Notes under the pieces: generated by a model
Told to the model about the DNA's origin: nothing
The model's input: the letters and a program-made list of their open reading frames with translations, nothing else
Database searches by the model: none
DNA from: Isoetes taiwanensis
Lineage: Eukaryota; Streptophyta; Lycopodiopsida; Isoetales; Isoetaceae
Assembly: GCA_021234155.1 (NCBI GenBank)
Contig: JAJEKV010000057.1
Location: 2,015,821-2,079,820 of the forward strand
Reading direction: 5' to 3'
DNA length: 64,000 nucleotides
In this document: piece after piece, positions 1 through 10,881 of the stretch
Numbering within the stretch: the stretch's first letter is position 1
How the letters are laid out: every line of letters starts with the position of its first letter
Made by a program: the position numbers and the translations under genes

Positions 1-4
1 TCAG

Positions 5-1075
5 ATGGCTCAGCTTCAACAATATGTTTTGCAACAGCCAACAAGCCCCATGATGCAAGAAGATGGACTAGAAGTGCTCACAGTTGAGGTCCCTCAGGCA
101 CCGCCGCCACTAGCACTGGGCCGTGGTCCAGTTATGCTGACACATTCTAAACGTGCCCGCAGTTCTTCATCCTCAAATAACAGTTCGAATTTCTCAGAAT
201 CTTCTGATTCTTTGGATTCCACAGCCTCCAAACAAGACCATGCTAAATCCCGAAAGAAAGATTATCAGAAAACGGTGGATTCTGTCATAACCAGCATCTG
301 GAAAAACCATAAACTCTCCCAGTTTTCAGGCACTTCCCGCTCAAGCATAGATGCAGAGTCCTGGTTAGATGAAATGCGCGAGTTTGGTAAGTCCTATGGG
401 ATGACTGAAAGAGACATTGATAAAGTGGTTACCACAAATCTCACCAAATCCGTCCGGATATGGTGGAAGGGATATGTTAGATCCCATGGTTTGAACAGGG
501 GCAGATGTAAATTTAAAATCTTTGCTAAGGCCTTCAAGTCACATTATGTTCCCAGAGCCCACAAATATAAATAAATATAGACTTTTTACCATTTGGAGCA
601 ATGAGGCATGTCTGTGCAAGCTCACGCTAATGCGTTTATGCGTCTCCGGCTCTATGTTCCAGGGATCAACGAGCACCGCCCTATGGAAATCTATATTGAA
701 GGGTTGTTACCAACCCTAAGGAAGGTGGTATGCGCCATTGATCCCAAGGCCGTGGCAGAGGCAGAGGCAGAGGCAGAGGCAAAAGCTTTAAGTTTGGAAG
801 AAGATATACCCAAGTATTCCTATCAGCGTCCCTCCAATCTGAGTCAAGGCAAGGTTTATGTACTGTATAAGACCCGCTCTCCTAGTCCAGGACCTCTCCA
901 GCAGCCTCCTTACCAGAAGTCAGAGAAGAAAGTGAGCTTCAATGTCCCAGACAAATCAGGCAACACTGATGGAACAATGCAGCAGATCCTCCAATTTATC
1001 CCAAAGGCATGTTTCCAATGTTTTCGACTAGGGCACCGAATGCAAGACTGTCCATATGTCACCGAAGCAGCATAG
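5..1075 (+). pseudogene. gag: gag pseudogene of the chromovirus
   Basis: Two reading frames (5-574 and 608-1075) together form a gag-like protein. The first has a Ser/Asn-rich N-terminal segment followed by a retrotransposon-gag-like region with the tryptophans and basic residues usual in capsid domains. The second ends in a zinc knuckle of the form C-x2-C-x4-H-x4-C (CFQC...GH...DC) near 1012-1053. The frames are separated by a frameshift and stops around 570-610. A run of Ala-Glu codons near 755-780 looks like local slippage. Gag would package element RNA in cytoplasmic particles. This copy is broken, so no product is expected. The true start may lie upstream of base 5. Confidence 0.8.
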
Positions 1076-1105
1076 GCAGCCCTGGCCGAGGTAGAATGGG
1101 AGGAA

Positions 1106-1609
1106 ATGACGTCTTTCTGTGACCTGCCACCCTTGGCTGATGAAGAGGTGCCCGACTATATACAAGGTGAGTCCCATTTTTTTGCTACCATTGAGACCGA
1201 TAATGCCGACAGTCAACCTACCGTCATATCCACTGTCACTCAAATTGATAGCAGACCTTTTATTATTCTAATGGATACCGGTAGTACGCATAACTTTGCG
1301 TCACCTAGATTGGCAGAAACCTTGTAGCTGGCACCCTTGAAATCCAAGCCACGACCAGTTATGTTGGCTAGTGGGGTTGTGCACCACACCCAGAGCTGTC
1401 GTATTAACTTGAATATTCAATTACTGGAAGCACCTGTTGCTCTGGGTGCAGAAATCATGAATATTGGCAAATATGACTTGATTGTGGGTATGGAGTTTCT
1501 AACAGCTGCAAAGGCCAATATTAATTGTGAAAAACGCGAGGTTACATGTAATGCAGCAAATGGGGCCTGTGTCACCATAGCAGATAACCCAGTTAACTCC
1601 ATCATGTAG
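1106..1609 (+). pseudogene. Retropepsin-like aspartic protease pseudogene of the chromovirus
   Basis: The frame 1106-1327 contains a retropepsin active-site motif (MDTGSTHNF, the D-T/S-G core) near its end. After an in-frame stop at 1327 the domain continues in 1337-1609, which ends with the hydrophobic YDLIVGMEFL block. That block matches the second conserved protease element (D-x-I/V-L-G-M-x-W-L in relatives). In an intact element this enzyme cleaves the gag-pol polyprotein. The stop inside the domain means the copy is dead. The coding sequence then runs into the foreign DNA element starting at 1700. Confidence 0.82.
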
Positions 1610-1699
1610 TGTATGTCATTAAGACAATTGGGAAAAGCTATCCGACGTAGCCAGGTTGCTTGCATTAGTAGGCTTGCATCAGTAGAAGCTAATTCTTAA

Positions 1700-3195
1700 C
1701 ACTAGAGTTGTCCACTGGACCATCTGTGGTCCATGGACCAAAATTTGTCCATCGTACCTCTGCCACTTAAACCCATATATCTAGAGAGAAACTTCTCCAT
1801 TTTGCAATCTACCACCACTTTTTGAATCTTCACTTGATTCTTTATAATATAGAAGAATTTCATGACCAATGGATTCACCTATATCTTGTGGTAATTGTCC
1901 AAACCTCATACAATTTAGCAGTTTTTGTACTAGTCCGGAACTGCATTCTTCATATTTTCTAGCACAAAGGGGTCCAAGCCTTGCTAAAATCAAAAGCAAA
2001 TGATTTTGTATGATAAAACATGTTGATTTGTATGTTCCCAAGTTTTTTCACTGTTATAGGACATTAGATGAAGTCGCCATACCCAATTTTGCTCAAAAGA
2101 GCTGTTTGAGGGTATGAATTATTTCTCTCTTACTATTATAAGTTTTGGCCTAATTCTTGTGGTCATAAGTTGTTGACTCTATAAAATGATTTGATAAAAC
2201 TCGTATATCACATTTAAAAGGGTATTAAAAGATGCACGCTATGCACTACACTTATATCTACGTAGATTATAATTTTATCAACCTCTATGTAGTAGTTAAT
2301 CATGCATTCTCTACATTGGTTGTGTTTGTTACTACACCAATTGGAGTTTATGCTAATTATACATATAGTTCATCTTTTAGCGAATGCTATATTTTTTATG
2401 CATGCAAGACTTCATTGGCAACATAGATCTCTAATTTGATGTGAAAGTGACATAGTAGTTGCAAGATTTAAATATAAATATCCAGGAACCATTAATGGTC
2501 AATACTTAGACTTGTCAAAATTTGAATCATTTAATTAAGATAACACTCTTTTTCAACTCATATATAATAATACATGTGCGTAGAGGTTCTTGATGTCATA
2601 TATTGCAAAAAACACAAAGAAATCTACTTTTCTCTTGCTATCATAAACGTATTCTGTGTTTGCCGCCAGAAGTATTGTAGGTAAGCATGATAATAGTGCA
2701 TGTAGATCATTTTTCATGATGAGCTATATTTTTTTTATGGATGCAAGCCTTCCTTGGTAATATAGATCTCTAATTTCATGTTAAATTAATTATTGGTCCA
2801 CAAAAGACAGAAAATAGTTTTGACCCTGTCATATTCGATGAACCCTATCTTCCTTCTCATATCTTGGAATGAGGTGCAGTTTTTTGTGTTGTACTCTTAA
2901 CTTGCATAGAAAAATAAGAAAATACTGAAAAAAATCAAAAAAATCATTTCATTAAGACAGTTTTACTTTATATAAATATAAGACAGTCTTGGCATGACCC
3001 CCTTAGATTCACCTAAGCATAACTTCCAAGAATGGAGGTCGGTAGATTTTTAGATATTTTTCACATGGAATATGACTGCCATATATGAACTTCTAGGAAA
3101 GGTTTTATTGAATTTTGAGCCATTGATTTTATATGAATTTTAAAGTGAACAGTGCAAATGCACCATTTTTGGTCCATCGCCCGACAACTCTAGTG
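1700..3195. mobile_element. Non-autonomous TIR DNA transposon with TTAA flanks, inserted in the chromovirus
   Basis: The left end reads CACTAGAGTTGTC and the right end reads GACAACTCTAGTG, a perfect 13-bp terminal inverted repeat. Further in, both ends share a block containing ATGGACCAAAA. TTAA flanks both sides (1696-1699 and 3196-3199), so the target duplication is TTAA or the palindromic TTAA is part of the ends. The interior is AT-rich with no credible coding region. The insertion splits protease from reverse transcriptase in the host element, so it is younger than that element. The termini begin CACTA, but true CACTA elements make 3-bp duplications, so the superfamily is uncertain. Confidence 0.85.
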
Positions 3196-3215
3196 TTAAC
3201 AACAGGAGACTATTC

Positions 3216-4560
3216 AAGGCTTGCCTCCAGCTCTTGCCAGCTTCATTCACGAGTTTCAAAACCTTTTTCCTAATGAGATTCGGAAGTTGCCACCCTTCAG
3301 GGGGGTAGAGTGCGAGATTGCACTTCAACCTGGTACAAAGCCTACAAGTAAAGCTCTGTACCGCATGAGCACATCAGAACTAGTAGAGCTTAAGAAGCAG
3401 TTACAGGAACCTCTTAAGCTAGATTTCATTCGGCCGAGTGTTTCACCCTTTGGAGTGCCGTTGTTAAGAAAAAAGATGTCACATTGCACATGTGTATTGA
3501 TTATTGACGGTTGAACAAGTATACGATTAAGAACCGGTATGCATTGTCGTGAGCCAATGATCTTATGGACCAGTTGCAAGGAGCTAAGTACTTTTCCAAG
3601 ATAGATCTCTGATCTGAATATCACCAGATAAGAATCAAGGAGGAGGACATCTATAAGTTAGCTTTTCGGACTCGTTATAGGCATTACGAATTCACTGTTA
3701 TGCCATTTAGGCTAATAAATGCCCCAGCCACATTCATGTGTCTGATGAATGATGTCTTTTGTGAGTACCTACACGAATTTGTCATTATTTTCTTCGATGA
3801 CATTCTTATCTACAATAAGACTTTAGAGGACCATGAACGCCACCTTCGACTGGCTCTATAGAAGTTGCGGCGCCATCAACTCTTTGGCAGATTCTCCAAA
3901 TGTAAATTTGCAACCGATTCAGCTAAGATTGAGGCAGTCAAGGAATGGCCAGCTCCTTTTAATGTTTTTGAAGTCAAGAGTTTCTTAGGCTTGGCGGGAT
4001 ATTGTCGCAAGTTCATTAAAGATTTCGCTAAGATAGCAGCACCCCTCATCGAGCTCACAACGCATGAGAAGGTCAAGGATTGAGCAACCTATTGGAAGAA
4101 CAAATTCAAGTAGGATTCCAACAGTTAAAGCTTTGCCTACAAAGCGCCAGTCCTGACACTACCAAATCCTCAAAAGGACAAATTAGTTGCAACCCATGCC
4201 AGTAACACAGCTACTAGGGGTGTTTTGATGCAAATATGATGGGTTATCGCCTATGATTCTAAGAAGATGAATGATAAGGAATAGTAATACCCCACGCATG
4301 GCCAGAAGTTGCTTGCGGTCATGCGTGCTCTGCGTATATGAAGGCATTATCTTCTTGGGCAGCGTTTCCAACTAGACACAGATCATTAAAGTCTTTAGTA
4401 TATCTTCACACAGGGCAATCTAAATCTCTGGCAATGAAGATGGATAGAATTTTTGAAAGAGTATGACTTTGAGGTTATTTATAAACCGGGTAAGTATAAT
4501 GTCGTTGCCGATGCCCTTTCTCGGCATCCATTGGTGACACGTACACATTGTAATGCTATT
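3216..4560 (+). pseudogene. pol: Reverse transcriptase and RNase H pseudogene of the chromovirus
   Basis: The segment 3221-3514 encodes the RT fingers (IALQPGTKP, ALYRMS, IRPSVSPFG). Later pieces give KIDL near 3600, FAFRT/Y-like residues, then FFDDILIY near 3790-3815. The last is the catalytic box, normally Y/F-x-D-D. 3865-4083 holds the thumb (FLGLAGYCRKFI). RNase H follows to about 4530, ending in the hallmark DFEVIYKPGKYNVVADALSR. In-frame stops occur repeatedly (near 3512, 3610, 3860 and 4081) along with frame changes. The order RT before integrase is the Ty3/gypsy arrangement. Confidence 0.9.
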
Positions 4561-4639
4561 GCCACTCTCATAATTTAGCAAAGTTTGCCAAAGCCCTTCC
4601 AAGGAAGCTAGGATGAACAAGGAGTGAGAAGCTTTCCAT

Positions 4640-5990
4640 CTTTATAAGAAGGACGGTAATCTTCTGTATTACTGAGACAAATTATGTATGCCTGAATCGT
4701 CAAGCTTTCGGAGACTCATTTTCCATGACACACATAATAGTCCAATAGCTGGCCATGCTAGGTCCATGAGGATATATTTCAAGATAAGATCCAGCTACTT
4801 CTGGCCTGGCATGAAGAAGCATATTGCCAGCTACATTAAGCAATGCCAGCTTCTCTAGCAAACAAAAGCAGAGCAATTACACACTCCAGGTGAGCTAGAA
4901 TCTTTGGAGGTTCCCAATGCTAAATGGGAAAATCATTACTATGGACTTTATTGTGGGTCTTTCATGGACTCTTAGGAGGTTTGATGCCTTGATGGTGGTA
5001 GTCGACAAGCTTTCCAAAATGGCACATTTCTTGCCATATTGCACCATAGAGACTGCTTTGGACATGGCATTCTTATTCTCTAAAACGGTGCCATGGTATG
5101 CCATGTGCCATTATTTCAGATCGGGATCCTAAGTTTGTTAGTGCCTTTTGAAAAGATTTCTTTAGCACTATACAAACCAAGCTCACCATGAGTACCGCGT
5201 ACACCCTTAGACAGATGGTCAGATGGAGCATACCAACCACATCATTGATAATATGCTATGAAATTATATCTAGAATAAGCAATCACATTGGGCAGACTAC
5301 ATTCATTTGGTGGAATTTGCTTATAACAGTACCAAACAGGAGTCTTCAAGGATGTCTCCGTATATGATTAACTATGGCTACCAATGCCTCACTCCGGACA
5401 CGTGGCATAATCTGGTTTCCAAGGTGGAAGTCTCACAACAATTGCTTACAGCTATGCAAGCCTTGGTAGAGGAAGTCCATGGCTATCTGTTGGTAGCATG
5501 AAGTCGACAAAAGAGTATTGCAGACAAGCATCGAACGCCACACGAGTTTCAACTTGGTGATATGGTATGGTTGAAGATGAAGGTTAAGCAGGCCAAGCTC
5601 ATGATTGGCAATTACAAGAAACTGGCACCACGATGGGCGGGACTCTTCGAGATAATTCAATGAATAGGTCCTCAAGCTTATAAGTTGAATTTGCCCGCAT
5701 ATCTCAAAGTCCATAAAGTTTTTCATGTAAGCCTTTTGAAGAAGCATACCCCAGATCCTTATGAGATCCTTGATACATCGACACATCTGGAAATGACTGA
5801 TGAACAATTGGAGATCATTCTATAGAAGCTCTTCTCGATAGATCATATAAGCAAACGTGAAGAACCACAGATATTGCAGTATTTCGTCAAGTGGAAACAC
5901 TTGCTGACGGAGGATGCTACTTGGGTCCTTACCCAGACTTTATGCGACAATGCCAAGGTCACACCATCTGCGATGCTATCGAGTCCAACC
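4640..5990 (+). pseudogene. Integrase and chromodomain pseudogene of the chromovirus
   Basis: The HHCC zinc-binding region lies around 4700-4860 (FHDTHNS...GHAR...YFWPGMKKHI). Its last Cys pair appears damaged. The DDE core starts at about 4925 with ITMDFIVGLS and VVVDKLSKMAHF. The second and third acidic regions run through 5110-5500, where HWADYIHLVEFAYN is readable. A chromodomain sits near 5860-5930 (YFVKWKHLLTEDATW), with the aromatic and acidic residues of the fold. In chromoviruses it guides integration to particular chromatin. Several stops break the frame, so the copy is inactive. Confidence 0.88.
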
Positions 5991-5999
5991 CAATGGTAC

Positions 6000-6586
6000 G
6001 CAGTTGAGTGCTAGATCTGGCAGGGGCCATGCAGGGGGCTGGGCTTAGATGCATCCTAGGATGGAAACGACCACATAGGCATATTAGGACGCGTTCGTCT
6101 ACGGCTATAATGGGAACATTGTCATTCCTTACGTCGAGACGAATTGCAAGCTTTAGGCATGATGGGATCCCCTCATTTTCATTCTTTGTTTAAAGGGGGT
6201 AGTCCCTCAAACCACAAAATTAAATAATTATATAAAGTACCGATGTACTGTGATTCTGCAGGTCAATAGCGCGTACTGTGGCATATGTAGTTCTCTGACG
6301 GCTCACTCAGGGGCCATGTTTGTTTTGTTATCTGTTTTGTTTTCCACGTATTATATGTACCCTTACGGTCCACTCAGGACCTTCTTTTTGTTCCCCATGT
6401 CTATGTATATTATGTGTGTAGTGTGGATGGACTACGGTCCATACCTTTGATCACCTACGATCTTTATGTAACTTTTTTTATTACATGATGAAATATGTTT
6501 TACCTTCTACTAAAGTAACAAATGTTTCCATAGATTAACCACCTTACCTTAACGCTGAGGACAACATTATTCCAAAAGAGGTAGAA
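6000..6586 (+). other. 3' noncoding tail and polypurine tract of the chromovirus
   Basis: After the chromodomain there is no long frame. A purine tract (TTTAAAGGGGG) lies near 6190. Before the LTR is the phrase TGAGGACAACATT followed by CCAAAAGAGGTAGAA, which serves as the polypurine tract directly before TGTGGCGTTCC at 6587. Similar wording precedes the LTR starts at 7657, 8906 and 51888, showing that these LTRs belong to related gypsy families. Confidence 0.7.
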
Positions 6587-8608
6587 TGTGGCGTTCCAAC
6601 ATAATGTATATATATGCTATACGTATAAATACAATGACACGTCACTAGGTATATTTGGGTCATTAGGGGCTAATTTAAAAGGGTTTATGTTAGCTATACT
6701 AATTGTCATAAGTTAATTAAGTTAATTAACCTAATTAGGCTAATTAATATTATTAATTAGCATGTATAGGTTAATTAGGAGGAGGCACCTGGCCCAACTC
6801 GATTGGCCGGGGAGGCTTGCTAATCTGAGAAGGCAAGTTTGGAATCCACCCCCAATTCTGCCCCAAATCGATTTGGGAAGGATTGGAGAAGGGAGGAGTT
6901 GCTTGAATACTGTAACTAGACTTGATTCATGGATGTTCTTCGGGATAACGGATCTAGCCAAGAGACAGGTTAGTCTTTAGGTAGTTTGTGTTTCCATCTA
7001 ACCCTTGTATGATGGATGATTAGACTATTTTATGTTCTATTTGAGATTACGATGGATGTTTTGTATATGATAGCTCTCTCTTTCTATTCCTCATGTGTGT
7101 ATGGGTTAACAGGGGGTAGAGACCTAAAGGCCATCTAAGAATAGAGATGCTCCTAGTTAGAACCCCTTAAATCCCATTAAATGTGGCATGTGCACAAGAG
7201 CCCTCCTGGCTGTCGATGATATGGTGTGGTTGAATACCATATAAGGATCGTGGTGATAAAATGGAGGTGGAACCTTGCCTAACGTGGCTACAAGATTCCC
7301 TATAGTGTCTGGATCTATAGTTGGTCATTGCATATGGGCCAGGGACTTTAAGCAACCATGCCTAGGATGTGCCATCAACGATGCCATCAAATCCAATCCT
7401 AGGCATGTTAGGAATCCCTTTTTCAAGTTTAGTTCACAGGGGGTGGTCCCTTCAACGACAATATATTATTTATCAATTAGATACTAATGTTAAAATAACT
7501 TTGTAGGCCAATAGCAGTTGGCATCAGGCTTGCGGGTTTCACCACATTCCATGAAGGACCTATGAATTTTGTTTTAGATATGTTCTAAGTTTTGAATGTA
7601 TTGTTTTGGGTTGGATGACTATGGCAGAACAATAAATTATGCCAAAAGAGGTAGAATGTGGCGTTCCAATATAATGTATTTATATGCTATACGTATAAAT
7701 ACAATGACACATCACTAGGTATATTTGGGTCATTAGGGGCTAATTTAAAAGGGTTTATGTTAGCTATACTAATTGTCCTAAGTTAATTAAGTTAATTAAC
7801 CTAATTAGGCTAATTAATATTATTAATTAGCATGTATAGGTTAATTAGGAGGAGGCACCTGGCCTAACTCGATTGGCCAGGGGAGGCTTGCTAATCTGAG
7901 AAGGCAAGTTTGGACTCCACCCCCAATTCTGCCCCAAATCAGGTTAGTCTTTAGGTAGTTTGTGTTTCCATCTAACCCTTGTATGATGGATGATTAGACT
8001 ATTTTATGTTCTATTTGAGATTACGATGGATGTTTTGTATATGATAGCTCTCTCTTTCTATTCCTCATGTATGTATGGGTTAACAGGGGGTAGAGACCTA
8101 AAGGCAATCTACGATGCTCCTAGTTAGAACCCCTTAAATCCCATTAAATGTGGCATGTGCACAAGAGCCCTCCTGGCTGTCGATGATATGATGTGGTTGA
8201 ATACCATATAAGGATCGTGGTGATAAAATGGAGGTGGAACCTTGCCTAGCGTGGCTACAAGATTCCCTATAGTGTCTGGATCTATAGTTGGTCATTGCGT
8301 ATGGGCCAGGGACTTTAAGCGGCAATGCCTAGGATGTGCCATCAACGATGCCATCAAATCCAATCCTAGGCATGTTAGGAATCCCTTTTTCAAGTTCAGT
8401 TCACAGGGGGTGGTCCCTTCAACGACAATATATTATTTATCAATTAGATACTAATGTTAAAATAACTTTGTAGGCCAGTAGCAGTTGGCATCAGGCTTGC
8501 GGGTTTCACCACATTCCATGAAGGACCTATGAATTTTGTTTTAGATATGTTCTAAGTTTTGAATGTATTGTTTTGGGTTGGATGACTATGGCAGAACAAT
8601 AAATTATG
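6572..8608 (+). repeat. Tandem duplication of a polypurine-tract / LTR / 3'-tail unit
   Basis: Unit 1 spans 6572-7641 and unit 2 spans 7642-8608. Both begin with CCAAAAGAGGTAGAA plus the LTR start TGTGGCGTTCC, and both end with GCAGAACAATAAATTATG. Unit 2 has lost roughly 100 bp relative to unit 1 (the stretch after GCCCCAAATC near 6865). The last ~240 bp of each unit resembles the chromovirus 3' tail at 6140-6250 (AGGCATG...GGGGGTGGTCCC), so each unit fuses truncated LTR to interior 3' sequence. Unequal recombination between related elements is the likely origin. The units contain no gene. Confidence 0.85.
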
Positions 8609-9390
8609 AGATTTTTAGCTAACGAGAGAGACAAATAGCTATCATCTATTCTCTATATGGTTCAGTTAAAGTAGCATATGAGCATATGAATAGTGTGGAG
8701 TGATTCGGCTGTTTATTGTTGAGAAATTGTATTCCTTGAATACTACAGAAAGCATATGGGCATTATTTGCATGTGACATTTGAAGTTTATGCCAAGTCTT
8801 ATTAAACCTACTTCAGTAATCCTCCTTTTTATAATATAATCATTCCTTTGGTTTAGCCTACTACACTTCAATGTTGAGGACAACATTAAGCCAAGGGGCA
8901 GAGAATGTGACATTCCAAGTATTTTATACATTAAATGAACAAAATACATGACACGTCACCATGGGTATGTGATGGTATATTGACCATTCAAGTGATGAGT
9001 TAATGAGGCAAAGTTAGCTATGCTAAATTGACACTAATTAATTAAGTTAATTATGCAAGATTAGTTAATTAATAAATTAATTATGGTAATTAGCAAGTGC
9101 CACTTGGGCCAAATCAATCGGCCCTAATGAACATGCTAATCAAGGGCTAATCAAAATTGGGGCCTCACTGTCAATTTGCCCTAAATCAATTTGGAAAACT
9201 TTGGGGAGGAGGAGCAGCTTGTTCAACCCAGAGAGGATGGAAAATTTGAGAGACAATGGGTCCACATGACACCAGTTAGTATGAATAGATAGCTCGAATT
9301 CTAGCTAGGACTTAATCCTTATGTGATTAGATGAATGTTAATCTTATATTGATGCTCAATTTGGGGTTATGGATGGATTTATGGTAGTTC
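8609..9390 (+). mobile_element. Third gypsy 3'-tail plus LTR fragment
   Basis: 8609-8905 is a divergent 3' interior tail that ends with TTGAGGACAACATTAAG and a purine tract (CCAAGGGGCAGAGAA). An LTR start, TGTGACATTCC, follows at 8906. From there the sequence resembles the LTR at 6587 in order and wording (GACACGTCAC, the repeated TTAATTAA stretch, CCAAATCAATCGGCC) but is much diverged. The fragment fades out around 9390 and I cannot define its right edge. It appears to be a relative of the neighbouring element, not a copy of it. Confidence 0.65.
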
Positions 9391-10484
9391 AGACAATTCA
9401 TGGTCTTGAAATCTGTAATCCATCCAGAATTGCTACATAATTCACAATCAAACTGTTAGCAATGTGTCAAGCCTCGCTGCAACACGAGGAAAAGGTAGCG
9501 CTATGAAAGAGAACACCCAAGGGAACTAAAAGGAAGAATCAAACTTTATTGCTCGTCTTGGTTTATCTAGGTCGGAATAAACCCAACCATGATGTACATA
9601 TTTATAGTCTAACCTACCCCCTGCCATATCATCACGCCATGTCATCGCAACCCTTAGATTTCATACGCACCCTTTGATTTTCGTATTCACCACATGGGCA
9701 AATTGCCAACATGACATCTCCTGTATAACTTGGCTACCACATCATCAACTTGTGCCAACTAGACATGCCACATCACCCTTTCGAGCACGTTGCATTTTCC
9801 ATGATGACCCTTGTAGGTTTTTTTCTCCAACCTTTGTCCAAATTAGTGCAAACTAATCACGATTTTTCAAGAAACCTTAGGCAATAAGGGAGATTCTCAA
9901 TTCACTGTATCCCAAGACCCAATTCAAATGGTTTCGGCTTAGTCACATGCAAATTCGCAGCAAGGGGAATTATTCTAGGTTTATATTGGCTTGTCCAGGG
10001 CAATTCCAAAACCTGGATGGCCTGCCCATGCAAGAATCTCTTAGAATCGAGGCTTTCTAATGAAATCCAATTGGAATTTATGGCAAATCCGGTAATAACA
10101 CAGAGGGCTTTGGTGCTTTTCTGACTTGATCAATCCCTTGCAAATTTATCAATTTCGGCCTAACTGCTACCAATTCTTTATAATGTCCCATCCATGATGC
10201 CTCATGTGGCCAAATCAGTTCTTCAAGGCTGATGTACGACCACTTGAGCTGCAAATCTGCCCTTTTCAGAAGCTGTTACAACAGCCAGAGTTGTCGCAGA
10301 TCATCTCAGGAGCATTTCTTGCATTGGCAATCTAAATCTACCATTTACAAAGCTTTCTGCTCCATCAAAGCCTTCTATGGCATCCTACAACACAACCAAT
10401 TAAACTCTGGAAATTTTTTAAATCTAATCTTCCACAGCTTCTTTAAATCTGGGTAAAACCAATTCAAATTTAGTTGATGTTCAA
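9391..10484. other. Unassigned stretch, no gene seen
   Basis: Short frames only, none with recognisable protein content. The wording around 9470-9620 (TGTCAAGCCTCG, a run mentioning CTTTATTGCTCG, TATTTATAGTCTAACC) suggests LTR promoter or untranslated sequence of another element, possibly on the minus strand. No paired end was found. Confidence 0.4.
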
Positions 10485-10626
10485 CAGATATGTGGTGAGT
10501 TGGTATAGACCTAGTGATGTCTAAGATTTTTGCACTTTGGTCAGGGGTTCAAACCTTGCCTTAGATATCATTTTGTTTGGCCTCCGCGGACGTTAAAATA
10601 TACTTCCTTCCTTCCTTCCTTCCTTC
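10485..10626 (+). mobile_element. tRNA-derived SINE with LINE-like 3' end and (TTCC)n tail
   Basis: A Pol III A-box-like sequence (TGGTGAGTTGG at about 10492) and a B box (GGTTCAAACCT at about 10545) lie about 50 bp apart, as in a tRNA-derived head. The 3' part reads TTGGCCTCCGCGGACGTTAA and ends in a TTCC microsatellite. The same GGCCTCCGCGGACG-TAA ending occurs at 13538, and related endings terminate the minus-strand LINEs here. A tRNA head joined to a LINE-shared tail is the classic SINE plan, in which the partner LINE's reverse transcriptase recognises the shared 3' end. Confidence 0.72.
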
Positions 10627-10881
10627 TTAAAATTAACCGACAATCCAAATTACATATATATTTATACATATTTCTTTATTTCTACAGCTCTTCATGAATT
10701 ACTTTTGGCTAAACTCAAAGCTATGGATCTGATGCTTCCAGTGTCACAAAGGATCTGTTGATTTATAGAATTGTTTGCTTCCACAAAGGATGCCTTTCCA
10801 CAACATATTTACATTATAGAAAAAATAAGATGATAAGCAAGAAACAAGTCGGCCCCTGTGCTACCTCTGCCTCTGTGATTT

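Larger units (their letters stand above)
1..6586 (+). mobile_element. Degenerate Ty3/gypsy chromovirus, interior region (5' end outside window)
   Basis: Pieces of a complete gypsy polyprotein occur in the canonical order: gag with a CCHC knuckle, aspartic protease, reverse transcriptase, RNase H, integrase and a C-terminal chromodomain. The order protease-RT-RNaseH-integrase separates Ty3/gypsy from Ty1/copia, and the chromodomain places it among the chromoviruses. Every domain has stops or frameshifts, so the copy cannot encode a working polyprotein. A separate DNA transposon (1700-3195) interrupts it between protease and RT. A purine-rich tract just before 6587 marks the start of the 3' LTR. 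The 5' LTR and primer-binding site lie left of the window. Confidence 0.93.
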
